Below, piece after piece: positions 24,594-34,131 of a stretch of 64,000 nt of DNA; the stretch's first letter is position 1, and every line of letters begins with the position of its first letter. A program made the position numbers and the translations under genes. This DNA comes from Sulfitobacter sp043557345 (GTDB lineage: Bacteria; Pseudomonadota; Alphaproteobacteria; Rhodobacterales; Rhodobacteraceae): positions 124,001 through 188,000 of the forward strand of contig NZ_JBIFFV010000008.1 in assembly GCF_043557345.1 (NCBI RefSeq), written 5' to 3'. A model generated the notes under the pieces. That model was not told the DNA's origin and searched no databases. It saw only the letters and a list, made by a program, of their open reading frames with translations.

Positions 24594-24728
24594 CTCATGC
24601 TCCTCCAGCGCGTCAGCGCGAATCATCCGCAGACGATTCGGTTTTCCGAATCATGCGAGGTTATGGGTGATTCTTAAACCCGTTGCCCAGCATTTTCAAA
24701 AAGTCCTGCAAATGGGCCACGCCGATGC

Positions 24729-26723
24729 TCATCCGCGGCCCTTTGACTTGTCATATTTAATCGTTCCCAAGAGCGCGTCCAATGCGCTGCGCTCGTCGCG
24801 GTCCATCGTCATGCCGTTGTCGCCCACGTCGAACTCTCCGTTGCTTTCTTCCTGTGCGCTGCGGCGGGCAAGGTCGGCGGCACGGGCCGCTTCGCTCAAA
24901 CGCCAGGTGACCCCCTCATCCGCCGGGCCGCTCAGGTCTTCGACGGCTTCGGCAATCTCTTCGTTCAGCCCGCGGGCGGCATCCAGTTTGGCCAGTTCCT
25001 CGGCCACGGTCAGACGGGTCATATCCACGTTACCGGGATTGCGGATGCAGGGCGTGATGGCAACGTGGCGTTGCCCCTTCATGTTTTCAAGGGTCTCCCA
25101 GCCGAGGGAATAGGAAATCTCCTCGCGCAGCGTCTCTTGCCCCGCATGGCCAAAGCGCAGCAGCAGATCGCGCAGCCGCGCGTGATCTGGATCATCGCAG
25201 CGCATCGCCTCCAACCCGGTCTCAAAGATCTCGACCAATTGCGGGCAATCGACGAGCGCCACAAGGATCACCGCCTCCCGCAGATGCATGCCCACTTGCT
25301 CATCGCTCATCGCCACGAGGGCCGAGGCTTTGGTGCTGGCCAGCGGGGCCAGCGGCGCGCCCCAAGCAGCGCCCTTCCCGCCTTTGCCCTTGCCGGGCCC
25401 TTTGCCGCCCACGGGGCGGAATTCGGGCCGTTTCTTCTGCGGGCGGAACAGTTCCCACCGCAGATCCTTGATCTCTTGCCCATAATGGCTGCGGATCGAC
25501 GGGTCGCGGATCAACTTGATCTTTTCGCGCAGGCTTTTGTCCAGCGCGGCCTTGCGTTCGGGGCTGTCGAAAACCTTGCCCTCGGTCTCACGCTGCCACA
25601 GCAGGCGCACCATGGGCAGGGCGTTGTCCAAGAGCTTTTGCAAGGCCGCCGCCCCCTGCGCGCGTAGCAGATCGTCGGGATCCTGCCCCTCGGGCATCAC
25701 GGCGAAACGCAGGCTCTGCCCGGCTTCCAACAGCGGCAGGGCCAGATCAATCAGGCGCAGCGCCGCGCGTTGGCCCGCCGCGTCGCCATCCAGCGTAATG
25801 ATCGGCTCTGGCGCGATCCGCCACAGCATCTGCAATTGGTTCTCGGTGATCGCGGTGCCCAAGGGGGCCACGGCCCCTTCGAACCCCGCCCCATGCAGGG
25901 CGATCACATCCATATAGCCTTCGGCCACAATCAGCGGCTGCCCCCGCCCTGCGGCGGCGCGGGCGTGTTTGACGTTGTAAAGGCTGCGGCCCTTGTCAAA
26001 AAGTTCGGTCTCGGGCGAGTTAAGGTATTTCGCCTTATCCTCTGGGTCCATCGCGCGGCCGCCAAAGGCAATCGCCCGCCCCCGCGCATCGCGGATCGGG
26101 AACATGATGCGCCCGCGGAAGGTGTCATAGGGCTTGCCGCCTTTCGACGAAGGTTTCGCCAGCCCCGCGCCGAGGATCAACTCATCCGCCACGCCCTTGG
26201 CTTTCAGCGCATCCCAAAGCCCCTGCCAACTGTTCGGGGCGAAACCAATCTCCCAATGGGCCTGCGCCTGTTCCGACAAGCCGCGTTTGGCCAGATAATC
26301 GCGCGCCGCCCCCGCCGCCCCGGTGCGCAGTTGCAGGCGGAACCACTGCACCGCCTGTTCCATCACCTCGGCCAATTGCGTGCGTTTGTCGGCCTTGGCC
26401 TGCGCGCGGGGGTCTTGCTTGGGGATCGGCATGCCAACTTCGCGGGCGATGATCTCCACCGCCTCCATGAAACTCACATTCTCGGTCTCGCGCACGAAAG
26501 AGATCGCATCCCCCTTCGCGTGGCAGCCAAAGCAGTAGTAGAACCCCTTGCGATCATCGACGTGAAAGCTGGCGGATTTTTCCTGATGGAAGGGGCACGG
26601 CGCCCACATGTCGCCCTTGCCCTGATTGGACTTTCGGTTGTCCCAAATGACCTTGCGCCCCACCACCTGAGACAGGCTGGCGCGGTCACGCAGTTCTTCC
26701 AAAAATCCGGGGGGCAGGCTCAT
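24729..26723 (-). CDS. dnaG: DNA primase DnaG
   Basis: 664 residues. An N-terminal zinc-binding domain (CPFHQEKSASFHV...YCFGCHAKGD, about 43-70) is followed by the primase core and a TOPRIM fold with VAEGYMDVIALHGAGFEG (about 266-283) and TLDGDAAGQRAALR (about 312-325). A C-terminal helicase-interaction region begins after a Gly/Lys-rich linker near residue 440. It makes RNA primers for the replication fork. It lies directly upstream of rpoD. Length is slightly above the E. coli 581 residues, which is usual in alphaproteobacteria. Confidence 0.97.
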   Translation of the reverse strand: MSLPPGFLEELRDRASLSQVVGRKVIWDNRKSNQGKGDMWAPCPFHQEKSASFHVDDRKGFYYCFGCHAKGDAISFVRETENVSFMEAVEIIAREVGMPIPKQDPRAQAKADKRTQLAEVMEQAVQWFRLQLRTGAAGAARDYLAKRGLSEQAQAHWEIGFAPNSWQGLWDALKAKGVADELILGAGLAKPSSKGGKPYDTFRGRIMFPIRDARGRAIAFGGRAMDPEDKAKYLNSPETELFDKGRSLYNVKHARAAAGRGQPLIVAEGYMDVIALHGAGFEGAVAPLGTAITENQLQMLWRIAPEPIITLDGDAAGQRAALRLIDLALPLLEAGQSLRFAVMPEGQDPDDLLRAQGAAALQKLLDNALPMVRLLWQRETEGKVFDSPERKAALDKSLREKIKLIRDPSIRSHYGQEIKDLRWELFRPQKKRPEFRPVGGKGPGKGKGGKGAAWGAPLAPLASTKASALVAMSDEQVGMHLREAVILVALVDCPQLVEIFETGLEAMRCDDPDHARLRDLLLRFGHAGQETLREEISYSLGWETLENMKGQRHVAITPCIRNPGNVDMTRLTVAEELAKLDAARGLNEEIAEAVEDLSGPADEGVTWRLSEAARAADLARRSAQEESNGEFDVGDNGMTMDRDERSALDALLGTIKYDKSKGRG

Positions 26724-26797
26724 GGCTTCATATACCGGCTGGGGCAGTTCAGAGTCCAGAGGAGGCAGAGCGGCAGCGGGCGGTAAAACGCCCCTCT

Positions 26798-26822
26798 TGC
26801 CGGGCAGCCCCCCTGCCCGGCA
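26798..26822 (-). terminator. Hairpin between the small secreted gene and dnaG
   Basis: TGCCGGGCAG (26798-26807) and CTGCCCGGCA (26813-26822) form a perfect 10-bp stem with a CCCCC loop, 14 bp after the stop of the secreted protein gene at 26837. No strong T-run follows on the minus strand, so termination strength is uncertain. Confidence 0.5.
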
Positions 26823-26836
26823 CGGCGTTGGTCAGC

Positions 26837-27145
26837 CTATTGGGCGAGGCACATTTCTTTCCACGCCGCGGCGAGATCGTTCTTTTTCACGTCGCGCATT
26901 TTCATCTCGTAAACCCAAGGGGTCACCAGCGGGATCGCGGTGTTAAAGCTTTCGGGCCATGTCGCCTTGGCCTTCACGGCGGCAGGGACTTGGCGCTCTT
27001 TCACGCGGTCGAGGCGGGCCTGCTGCACGGCGGCGACCACGGCGGCCTGATGCATGCAGCTCGTCTCTTTTTTCGAGGCCGCCAGCGCCGGGCCCGAGAC
27101 CGCCATGCTGATCGCGGCCAATACGGCGAAAATCGTTCTGTTCAT
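26837..27145 (-). CDS. Small secreted hypothetical protein
   Basis: 102 residues with a signal peptide (MNRTIFAVLAAISMAVSGPALA, cleavage near residue 22). The mature part is helical with a basic centre and two cysteines (SCMHQAA near 30 and EMCLAQ at the end) that could form a disulphide. No family recognised. It lies between soxG and dnaG on the same strand, 51 bp from the soxG stop, and has its own hairpin afterwards; a functional link with either neighbour is not evident. Confidence 0.75.
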   Translation of the reverse strand: MNRTIFAVLAAISMAVSGPALAASKKETSCMHQAAVVAAVQQARLDRVKERQVPAAVKAKATWPESFNTAIPLVTPWVYEMKMRDVKKNDLAAAWKEMCLAQ

Positions 27146-27196
27146 GTCTATGCTCCGTTGTTTGCCAAACGGGGATTCGGGCCCCTGCGGGACAAC

Positions 27197-27733
27197 CTAG
27201 CGCCGCGATGCCACCGCTTCCATAGCGCGGCGCAACTCCTGCACCAAAGTGGCGGCCATCGACCGATAGACCATCAACAAAAAGCCGGTGTCGGTGCGGG
27301 TGATCGCGGCGGGCATATCGCGCAAGGGGCTGCGCAGGGTCTGACCGGGTTTGAAGGCCGCCGCGCGCAGGTCAACCGGGGCCAGTCGCGCCAGTACATC
27401 CTCAGCCCCCGGCCCCTGCAACTCTGCCACTGCCCATCCGTCCGAGACATCGACAAGGGCTGCATGTTTCGCAAGGGCCTCATCCGGGGCAGGCCCGACA
27501 AGCAGCGCCTCTTCCCGGCCAAACCACAGGCATTGGGCATCGCCCTTGGCAATGCTCTGAAGCGGCTCCGGAAGGGCAACCCCATGGGCCGCCTCTAGCG
27601 CCTTGGTGAGGCCCGCCCGATCGAACACGCCCAGCACGGTCAACTGGCCCAGATCCCGGGCCGCCACCGTCATGTCGCCGATGTGCAGCGGGAGCAGATC
27701 GCCGAACGGCGTTTGCGCTTTCAATTCAACCAC
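27197..27733 (-). CDS. soxG: Sarcosine oxidase gamma subunit
   Basis: 178 residues; the small gamma subunit of heterotetrameric sarcosine oxidase, related to the GcvT/YgfZ fold. Recognisable stretches are WFGREEALLVGP (about 80) and VDVSDGWAVAELQGPGAEDVL (about 95-115), followed by a C-terminal TDTGFLLMVYRS segment. I chose GTG 27733 because the family N-terminus (VELKAQTPFGDLLPL) begins there; it overlaps the soxA stop by 8 bp. The longest open frame starts at a TTG (27760) and adds residues with no homology. Last gene of soxBDAG. Confidence 0.9.
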   Translation of the reverse strand: MVELKAQTPFGDLLPLHIGDMTVAARDLGQLTVLGVFDRAGLTKALEAAHGVALPEPLQSIAKGDAQCLWFGREEALLVGPAPDEALAKHAALVDVSDGWAVAELQGPGAEDVLARLAPVDLRAAAFKPGQTLRSPLRDMPAAITRTDTGFLLMVYRSMAATLVQELRRAMEAVASRR

Positions 27734-30668
27734 GGGCGCGCCCTCCTTCAGGGTCCACAAAGACCGGGGCGCAGATCTCCACCTCCGCCTCGATTTCGCG
27801 CAGATGGTCGACCATGCGCATCACCTCCCCATGCCGGGCGCGGCCCCGGGTGACGAAGCCCAGCCCGATAAAGATAAAGGTGCCGACATCCGACGAAAAG
27901 GCGACCGAGGTCGTATGGCCCTGCGCATTCTCGCGGCTGGCCTCGGCCCCGGCCTCGAACAAAAACGCCCCTGCGGTGAGTTGTTTCACCGCGCCGACGG
28001 GCCGCAACCCGACCAGTTGCGCGCGGTTCGGGTCGCGCAGGCCGGGGCGTTCGGACATGGTCTTGCCGATGCAGTCCTTGGCGTCCGACAGCATCCGCCC
28101 CATGCCGATATCCTCTGCCGTGGCGCGGCCGTCGATCTCAGCATGGGTGATATGGCCCTTTTCCAACCGCAGCACGTTCAGCGCCTCCATCCCATAGGCG
28201 CCGCCCTCCAGCGCCTCGGCCCGCGCGACCAGCAGGTCGAACAGCGCCGCGCCGAAGCGTGCGGGCACGGCGATCTCATAGGCATGTTCGCCCGAGAAGG
28301 AGATGCGGAACAGCCGCGCCGCGACCCCGCCGAGCCGCACGTCACCACAGGCCATGAAGGGAAAGCTGTCATTGTCGATCGGCTGCGCCAGCAGCCCGTT
28401 CAACAATTCACGAGACTTCGGCCCCGCCACGGCGAATTGCGCCCAGTGTTCGGTGACCGAAGACAGATGCACCTGCCATTCGGGATGCAGACATTGCCTG
28501 ACGAATTCCAGATGCCGCATCACTTCACCGGCGGCGCCGGTGGTGGTGGTCATCAGGTAATGCCTCTCTCCCAAACGCGCGCAGGTGCCGTCGTCCATGA
28601 CGAAACCATCCTCGCGCAGCATCAAACCATAGCGCACCTTACCGACCTTCAAGGTGCTGAATTTGTTCGTATAGACCAGATCGAGCAGCTTGGCCGCATC
28701 CGGCCCCTGAATGTCGATCTTACCCAAGGTCGAGACATCGCAGATGCCCACCGTCTTGCGCACGTATCCGACCTCTCGGTCACAGGATTGACGCCAGTTG
28801 CGCTCCTGCCCGCGCGGGAAATAGCTGGGGCGATACCACAGCCCCGCCTCTACCATCGGGGCGTTCATGGCAAGACTGGCCGCGTGGCTGGTGGTCAGCC
28901 GTTCGGGCGCAAAGCCCTTGCCCTGCCCGCCCGCGCCCATGGCCGCGATGGCGACCGGCGTATAGGGCGGGCGGAAGGTGGTCGTGCCCGTCTCGGCAAT
29001 GCCGCGCCCGGTGGCATCGGCCAGCACCGCCAGTGCCGCCACGTTGGAATTCTTGCCCTGATCGGGGGCCATGCCTTGGGTCGTGTAGCGCTTCATATGC
29101 TCGACCGAGCGGAAACTCTCTGCCGCCGCCTGCTGCACGTCTTTCACGCAGACATCGTTCTGGAAATCCAGCCACGCCCGGCCCTTGCCCGGCACCGCCC
29201 AAAGCGGGGCAAGGCGATAGGGCGCGTCATCGGCCTGCGGCAGGTCGAGGGGTTCCGCCTTGCGGCCCAACGCCGCCAGCGCCTCCCCTGCCGCCGCCAC
29301 CCCCGCCGCAAGACAGCCGTGGGTCGAGAAGGTGCCGTTGCAGGCTCCGGCCACATGCATCCCCGGCACCGCGCCGGGGGTGGGCAGAAAGGCGTGGATC
29401 TCGGGCGACCATGTCGGTCGCCCGTTCATATGGCACGTGAGATGCAGCGAGGGGTTCCAGCCGCCCGACATGGCCAGACAATCGGCCTGTATCTTATGCA
29501 CGCCTGCCGCGGTGCGGATCGACACCGCCTCCAACTCCTTGCCGCCCGAGGTGTTGCAGACCACCGCCCCGCTCAGCACCGGGAAATCCGCGCCCTCGCG
29601 GCTGACCCCCTCGCGACTGTCGATCAGCGCGGCGACATGCACACCTGCTGCCGCCAGATCGCGGGCCGTGCGATGGGCGTCGTCGTTATTGCCAAAAACC
29701 GCGACTTGCTTGCCCGAAGCCACGCCCCAGCGGTTGAGGTAGGCCCGCACGGCACCCGCCGTCATGATGCCGGGGCGGTCGTTGTTGGCGAAGCCCACGG
29801 GGCGCTCCAACGCGCCTGCCGCGAGGATGGATTGCTTGGCCGCGATGCGCCAGAAACACTCCAGCGGCGCGCCTTCGCCCCGCCGCGCACGGTGTTGGTT
29901 GACCCGCTCCAACGCGCCGAACATGCCGCCGTCATAGGCCCCGGTGACCGTCGTGCGGGGCATCAGACGGACGTTGTCCATTGCCGCGAGCTCCGCCACC
30001 ACGCCAGCCGCCCAGACATGGCCCGGCTCACCGTCGACACGCTCACTCTCGGCATTCAGCCGCCCGCCCATCAGCGCATCTTCGTCGGCGAGGATCACAT
30101 CCGCCCCCGCCCGCGCCGCCACCAGCGCCGCCATCAGACCCGCCGGGCCTGCGCCGATCACCAAGAGATCGCAAAAGGCATAGGCTTTCTCATAGGCGTC
30201 CGCATTGGGCTGGCCGCTCAACCGCCCGAGCCCCGCCGCACGGCGGATCACCGGCTCATAGACGCGCTTCCAAAAGTTTCGTGGCCACATGAAGGTCTTG
30301 TAATAGAACCCCGCCCCCAGAAAGGGCGACGCCAGATCGTTCACCGCCATGAGGTCGAGATCGAGGCTCGGCCATGCGTTTTGGCTGCGCACCGCCAGCC
30401 CCTCGTAAATCTCTTGCATCGTGGCGCGGACATTGGGCTCCGACGCGGGGCCAACGCCGGTGGTCACCAGCGCGTTCGGCTCTTCGCTGCCCGCGCTCAG
30501 CACCCCGCGGGGACGGTGATATTTGAACGACCGCCCCATCAGCCGCTGCCCGTTCGCCAACATGGCCGAGGCGACCGTATCGCCCGCAAAGCCGTCATAG
30601 CGCCGCCCGTCGAAGGTAAAGCTGACCGGCGTCTCCCGGTCGATCAATCCGCGCCCTGCGATCCTCAT
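27726..30668 (-). CDS. soxA: Sarcosine oxidase alpha subunit
   Basis: 980 residues, typical length. The N-terminal part (about 1-100) resembles a small ferredoxin-like domain; an NAD-binding domain follows with DLLVIGAGPAGLMAAL (about 167-182), a cofactor region with LAAGALERPVGFANNDRPG, and a C-terminal folate-binding aminomethyltransferase (GcvT-like) domain from about 600. With soxB, D and G it oxidises sarcosine to glycine and passes the methyl carbon to tetrahydrofolate as 5,10-methylene-THF. It overlaps soxD by 4 bp and soxG by 8 bp, so the operon is translationally coupled. Confidence 0.97.
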   Translation of the reverse strand: MRIAGRGLIDRETPVSFTFDGRRYDGFAGDTVASAMLANGQRLMGRSFKYHRPRGVLSAGSEEPNALVTTGVGPASEPNVRATMQEIYEGLAVRSQNAWPSLDLDLMAVNDLASPFLGAGFYYKTFMWPRNFWKRVYEPVIRRAAGLGRLSGQPNADAYEKAYAFCDLLVIGAGPAGLMAALVAARAGADVILADEDALMGGRLNAESERVDGEPGHVWAAGVVAELAAMDNVRLMPRTTVTGAYDGGMFGALERVNQHRARRGEGAPLECFWRIAAKQSILAAGALERPVGFANNDRPGIMTAGAVRAYLNRWGVASGKQVAVFGNNDDAHRTARDLAAAGVHVAALIDSREGVSREGADFPVLSGAVVCNTSGGKELEAVSIRTAAGVHKIQADCLAMSGGWNPSLHLTCHMNGRPTWSPEIHAFLPTPGAVPGMHVAGACNGTFSTHGCLAAGVAAAGEALAALGRKAEPLDLPQADDAPYRLAPLWAVPGKGRAWLDFQNDVCVKDVQQAAAESFRSVEHMKRYTTQGMAPDQGKNSNVAALAVLADATGRGIAETGTTTFRPPYTPVAIAAMGAGGQGKGFAPERLTTSHAASLAMNAPMVEAGLWYRPSYFPRGQERNWRQSCDREVGYVRKTVGICDVSTLGKIDIQGPDAAKLLDLVYTNKFSTLKVGKVRYGLMLREDGFVMDDGTCARLGERHYLMTTTTGAAGEVMRHLEFVRQCLHPEWQVHLSSVTEHWAQFAVAGPKSRELLNGLLAQPIDNDSFPFMACGDVRLGGVAARLFRISFSGEHAYEIAVPARFGAALFDLLVARAEALEGGAYGMEALNVLRLEKGHITHAEIDGRATAEDIGMGRMLSDAKDCIGKTMSERPGLRDPNRAQLVGLRPVGAVKQLTAGAFLFEAGAEASRENAQGHTTSVAFSSDVGTFIFIGLGFVTRGRARHGEVMRMVDHLREIEAEVEICAPVFVDPEGGRARG

Positions 30669-30937
30669 GCCGTGGCCCTTTTCACATCACACGCCAATTC
30701 CACGGCCCGCACCGCATGGGTCACCGTATCGCGGGTGACGACAAGCCACGCGCCGCAGCCGGTCTCATGCAGCCACAGGTCGCGGGTCTCTCCCGCCGGG
30801 TTGTCGCGCAGGTGCAGATAAGCGTCCCAGTCCTCATCCGAGGCATCGGGCGCAGGCCGGGCCAAGGCGATGGCATCGCCACGATAGTAGAACTCCCGCC
30901 GATCCCGGCTGCCGCAGATGGGGCATTCGATCCGCAT
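30665..30937 (-). CDS. soxD: Sarcosine oxidase delta subunit
   Basis: 90 residues. The N-terminal MRIECPICGSRD and the later TGCGAWL hold the cysteines and nearby histidine of the zinc site typical of SoxD; YYRGDA and WLHETGCGAW are family landmarks. It is a structural subunit of the heterotetramer. It lies 12 bp after soxB and overlaps the soxA start by 4 bp (30665-30668). Length matches the usual 90-100 residues. Confidence 0.96.
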   Translation of the reverse strand: MRIECPICGSRDRREFYYRGDAIALARPAPDASDEDWDAYLHLRDNPAGETRDLWLHETGCGAWLVVTRDTVTHAVRAVELACDVKRATA

Positions 30938-30949
30938 ATTGGCCCTCCC

Positions 30950-32203
30950 TCAGTGCAAGTTGTGCTGAGACCCGGTGGCCTCTTCATCCATCAGACCTTC
31001 GCCCGAACGGAACCGGTCGAGCCTGAAGCCCGCCGCCGTCTCATGGGGCTGCCCGGTGGCCATCAGATGCGCCAGCGCATAGCCCGAGGCGGGCACCGCC
31101 TTGAAGCCGCCGTAGCACCAGCCGCAGTCGACGAACAGACCCTCGGTCTCGGTCTTGTCGATGATCGGGCTGCCATCGGGCGTCATGTCCATGATCCCAC
31201 CCCAAGAGCGCAGCACACGGGCCTTGCCGATCATCGGCATCAGGGTCATCCCCGCCTCCATCACATGTTCCATCATCGGCAGGTTGCCGCGCTGCGCGTA
31301 GGAGGCGTAGAAATCCAGATCACCGCCGAAGACCAACCCGCCCTTGTCGGACTGGCTGATATAGAAATGCCCCATGCCAAAGCTGATCACATGGTCGATC
31401 ACAGGCTTGAGCCCTTCGGAGACGAAGGCCTGCAAAACATGGCTCTCAATCGGCAGGCGCATCCCCGCCATGGCGGCGACTTGCCCCGAGCGCCCCGCCG
31501 TCACGATCGCCACCTTTTTGGCCCGGATTGCCCCGCGCGTGGTCTGCACGCCGCGCACGCGGCCGTTCTCGATGTCGATGCCGGTGACTTCGCATTGCTG
31601 GATCAGATCGACGCCGCGCTGGTCCGCACCGCGCGCATAGCCCCAGGCCACCGCATCGTGCCGCGCCGTGCCCCCGCGCCGGTGCAGCAACCCGCCGTGG
31701 ATGGGAAAGCGGCCATTGTCGTAATCCAGATAGGGCAGCAGTTTGCGCAGGCCCGCGCGGTCAAGCAGTTCCGCATCGTCGCCTTGGTTGATCATCGCAT
31801 TGCCGCGCCGGGCCGAGGCATCGCGCTGCGCGTCGGAGTGGAACAGGGTGATCACGCCGCGCTGGCTGAACATCACGTTATAGTTCAACTCTTCCGACAG
31901 CCCCTCCCAGAGTTTGAGCGAATGGCTGTAGAACTCGGAATTGCCGGGCAGAAAGTAATTGCCGCGCACGACGGTCGTGTTGCGCCCGACGTTGCCCCCG
32001 CCAAGGTAGCCTTTTTCAAGCACCGCGATATTCGTCATGCCGTGGTTCTTGGCGAGGTAATAGGCCGTGCTTAGCCCATGCCCCCCGCCGCCGATGATCA
32101 CCGCGTCATATTCCGCCTGCGGCTCTGGATCGCGCCATTGCGCCGTCCAACCCCGATTGCCGGTCAAGCCTTCGCGCAACACCCGCAGTCCTGAAAATCG
32201 CAT
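30950..32203 (-). CDS. soxB: Sarcosine oxidase beta subunit
   Basis: 417 residues, FAD/FMN-containing oxidase subunit of the DAO superfamily. The dinucleotide motif AVIIGGGGHGLSTAYYLA is at about 34-51, followed by GYLGGGNVGRNTTVVRGNY, characteristic of SoxB and containing residues near the flavin; the C-terminal part has CGWCYGGFKAVPASG. It is the first gene of soxBDAG; its upstream gap (32204-32355) contains the bidirectional-looking terminator of the gdh gene. Sarcosine arises from glycine betaine and creatinine breakdown, common substrates for marine heterotrophs. Confidence 0.97.
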   Translation of the reverse strand: MRFSGLRVLREGLTGNRGWTAQWRDPEPQAEYDAVIIGGGGHGLSTAYYLAKNHGMTNIAVLEKGYLGGGNVGRNTTVVRGNYFLPGNSEFYSHSLKLWEGLSEELNYNVMFSQRGVITLFHSDAQRDASARRGNAMINQGDDAELLDRAGLRKLLPYLDYDNGRFPIHGGLLHRRGGTARHDAVAWGYARGADQRGVDLIQQCEVTGIDIENGRVRGVQTTRGAIRAKKVAIVTAGRSGQVAAMAGMRLPIESHVLQAFVSEGLKPVIDHVISFGMGHFYISQSDKGGLVFGGDLDFYASYAQRGNLPMMEHVMEAGMTLMPMIGKARVLRSWGGIMDMTPDGSPIIDKTETEGLFVDCGWCYGGFKAVPASGYALAHLMATGQPHETAAGFRLDRFRSGEGLMDEEATGSQHNLH

Positions 32204-32299
32204 CTTTCGCCTCCCCCGGTCTGGGCGCAGTCAAGCAACTTGGGGCGCAAGTATCAATGACCGAAAACGCTTCCTGCTCCTCCTCCGCCCCCGGACGGC

Positions 32300-32326
32300 A
32301 AAAAGGGGCGCAAGACGCCCCTTTTT
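32300..32326 (-). terminator. Intrinsic terminator of the glutamate dehydrogenase gene
   Basis: AAAAAGGGGCG (32300-32310) and CGCCCCTTTTT (32316-32326) form an 11-bp stem with loop CAAGA and U-tracts on either strand. It ends the gdh transcript 30 bp after its stop and insulates soxB. Confidence 0.88.
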
Positions 32327-32355
32327 CGGTCACTTCAAGACAGGCGATGTGCCCC

Positions 32356-33786
32356 TCAAAGCCCCTTGGCGTGATAGCTCGCCGCGACCTTTTCGATCGA
32401 GACGAGATAGGCCGCCGTGCGCAGATCATCGACATCGTCGCGGCTGTGCCAGACATGGGCCATCGCCTCATAGGCCGTACGCATCGTGTCATCGAGACCG
32501 GAGCGGACCAGTTCCAACTCCCCCGCACCGCGCAGGTACTTTTCCTTGAAGTTCGGGCTCAGCGTCCAGCCCAGATCCTTATCCGCGCTCAGCCGCTCAA
32601 GCTCATCCACCACCAATTGGTGACGCGATTCCTCGGCGCGGCGCTGCATGCGGCCAAAGCGGATGTGGCTGAGGTTCTTGACCCATTCGAAGTAAGAGAC
32701 CGTCACACCGCCCGCGTTGGCATACATATCAGGCACGATCACCGTGCCCTTCTTGCGCAGCACCTCATCCGCCCCGGCGGTCACCGGACCGTTCGCGGCT
32801 TCGATGATCAGGGGCGCCTTGATACGCTCGGCATTGGTAAGGTTGATCACCCCCTCCAGCGCAGCGGGGATCAGGATATCGCAGTCCGCTTCCAGAAACT
32901 TGGCGCCATCCTCTTCGAACTTCGCATCGGCATAGCCTTTGATCGTGCCGTGCTTTTCGATCCACTTGTGCACCGCCTCGACGTTGAGCCCGCCTTCGCT
33001 GTGAAGCGCACCGTCACGTTCGATGATCGCGGTAATCTTTGCGCCATCCTCTTCGCTGAGGAATTTGGCGGCGTGATAGCCCACGTTGCCGAGACCCTGA
33101 ATGATGACGCGTTTGCCTTCGAGCTTGCCGGCAAGGCCCGCTTTCTTCAGCCCCTCGGGATCGCGGAAGAAGGCTTGCAGCGCGTATTGCACACCGCGGC
33201 CTGTCGCCTCGGTCCGGCCTTGGATGCCGCCCGCGTTGATCGGCTTGCCGGTGACGCAGGCCACACCGTTGATGTCGGTGGTGTTCATGCGTTTGTACTG
33301 GTCCGCGATCCAAGCCATCTCACGCTCGCCGGTACCCATGTCGGGGGCGGGCACGTTCTGCGCGGGGTTGATCATGTCGCGCTTGATCAACTCATAGGCA
33401 AAACGCCTGGTGATCAGTTCAAGCTCGTGCTCATCATAGTCGCGCGGGTCGATGCACAGCCCGCCTTTGGAGCCGCCAAAGGGCGCTTCCACCAGCGCGC
33501 ATTTATAGGTCATCAGCGCGGCCAGCGCTTCGACCTCGTTCTGGTTCACGGCCATGGAATAGCGGATACCGCCCTTCACAGGCTCCATATGTTCGGAATG
33601 GACCGAACGGTAGCCGGTGAACGTATGGATCCGCCCCCGCAGACGCACGCCGAAACGCACCGTGTAGGTGGCGTTGCAGACGCGGATTTTCTCTTCGAGA
33701 CCGGGCGGCAAATCCATCAGCGCGACCGCGCGATTGAACATCAGGTCCACACTGTCGCGGAAACTCGGCTCATTGGCTGGATTCAT
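32356..33786 (-). CDS. gdhA: Glutamate dehydrogenase (Glu/Leu/Phe/Val family)
   Basis: 476 residues. Substrate-binding motif GGIRYSMAVNQNEVEALAAL and the catalytic-lysine motif APFGGSKGGLCIDP lie at about 87-130; the Rossmann part contains VIIQGLGNVGYHAAKFL. Catalyses reversible deamination of glutamate to 2-oxoglutarate; NAD versus NADP use cannot be decided by eye. It is a single gene with its own terminator, and its promoter lies in the 345-bp gap before the TadG-like genes. With putA in the same window it could complete proline-to-2-oxoglutarate catabolism. Confidence 0.95.
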   Translation of the reverse strand: MNPANEPSFRDSVDLMFNRAVALMDLPPGLEEKIRVCNATYTVRFGVRLRGRIHTFTGYRSVHSEHMEPVKGGIRYSMAVNQNEVEALAALMTYKCALVEAPFGGSKGGLCIDPRDYDEHELELITRRFAYELIKRDMINPAQNVPAPDMGTGEREMAWIADQYKRMNTTDINGVACVTGKPINAGGIQGRTEATGRGVQYALQAFFRDPEGLKKAGLAGKLEGKRVIIQGLGNVGYHAAKFLSEEDGAKITAIIERDGALHSEGGLNVEAVHKWIEKHGTIKGYADAKFEEDGAKFLEADCDILIPAALEGVINLTNAERIKAPLIIEAANGPVTAGADEVLRKKGTVIVPDMYANAGGVTVSYFEWVKNLSHIRFGRMQRRAEESRHQLVVDELERLSADKDLGWTLSPNFKEKYLRGAGELELVRSGLDDTMRTAYEAMAHVWHSRDDVDDLRTAAYLVSIEKVAASYHAKGL

Positions 33787-34131
33787 CGGTCTCTCCTCTT
33801 CTTGTCCGGTCGCGGTCTCATTGTTCGCAGGCGCGACTCATCTGGCTGCCCTAGGGGCATGCTGTCGCACCGTAGGACGCCTCATGACCGGGCGCGACCC
33901 AATTCCTCGCGATTTTCAAAACTTTATCAACCGTGGGTAGGGGCGAACCGCCACCCCCTCCCCGCTTGGTGGAAATCGCCCCAAAACGGCGCTGAAAACC
34001 AGCCTAAAGAGCCGCCTATTGCCCCAGACCCGCCAAACTCTGGACACTTTCCCGCAGCACAACAGGGCAAGGCAAATGCTGCCCATTCCCATTGGCGCCC
34101 GCAGGACGCCACGGAAGAAAGGTTAACGACG
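33787..34131. other. 345-bp divergent gap, no gene seen
   Basis: Lies between gdh (minus) and the TadG-like gene (plus) and must hold both promoters. I see no RNA gene, convincing small frame or long inverted repeat. The last bases contain GGAAGAAAGG, the ribosome-binding site of the TadG-like gene. Confidence 0.6.

Noticed and set aside
27734..27760. TTG start at 27760 for soxG
   Set aside because: The extra residues have no family similarity; GTG 27733 starts the conserved N-terminus.
27603..30821. Open frame of 1072 codons on the plus strand antisense to soxG-soxA-soxD
   Set aside because: It mirrors the real sox genes, has no recognisable domain and a His/Arg/Pro-rich composition typical of antisense frames in GC-rich DNA.
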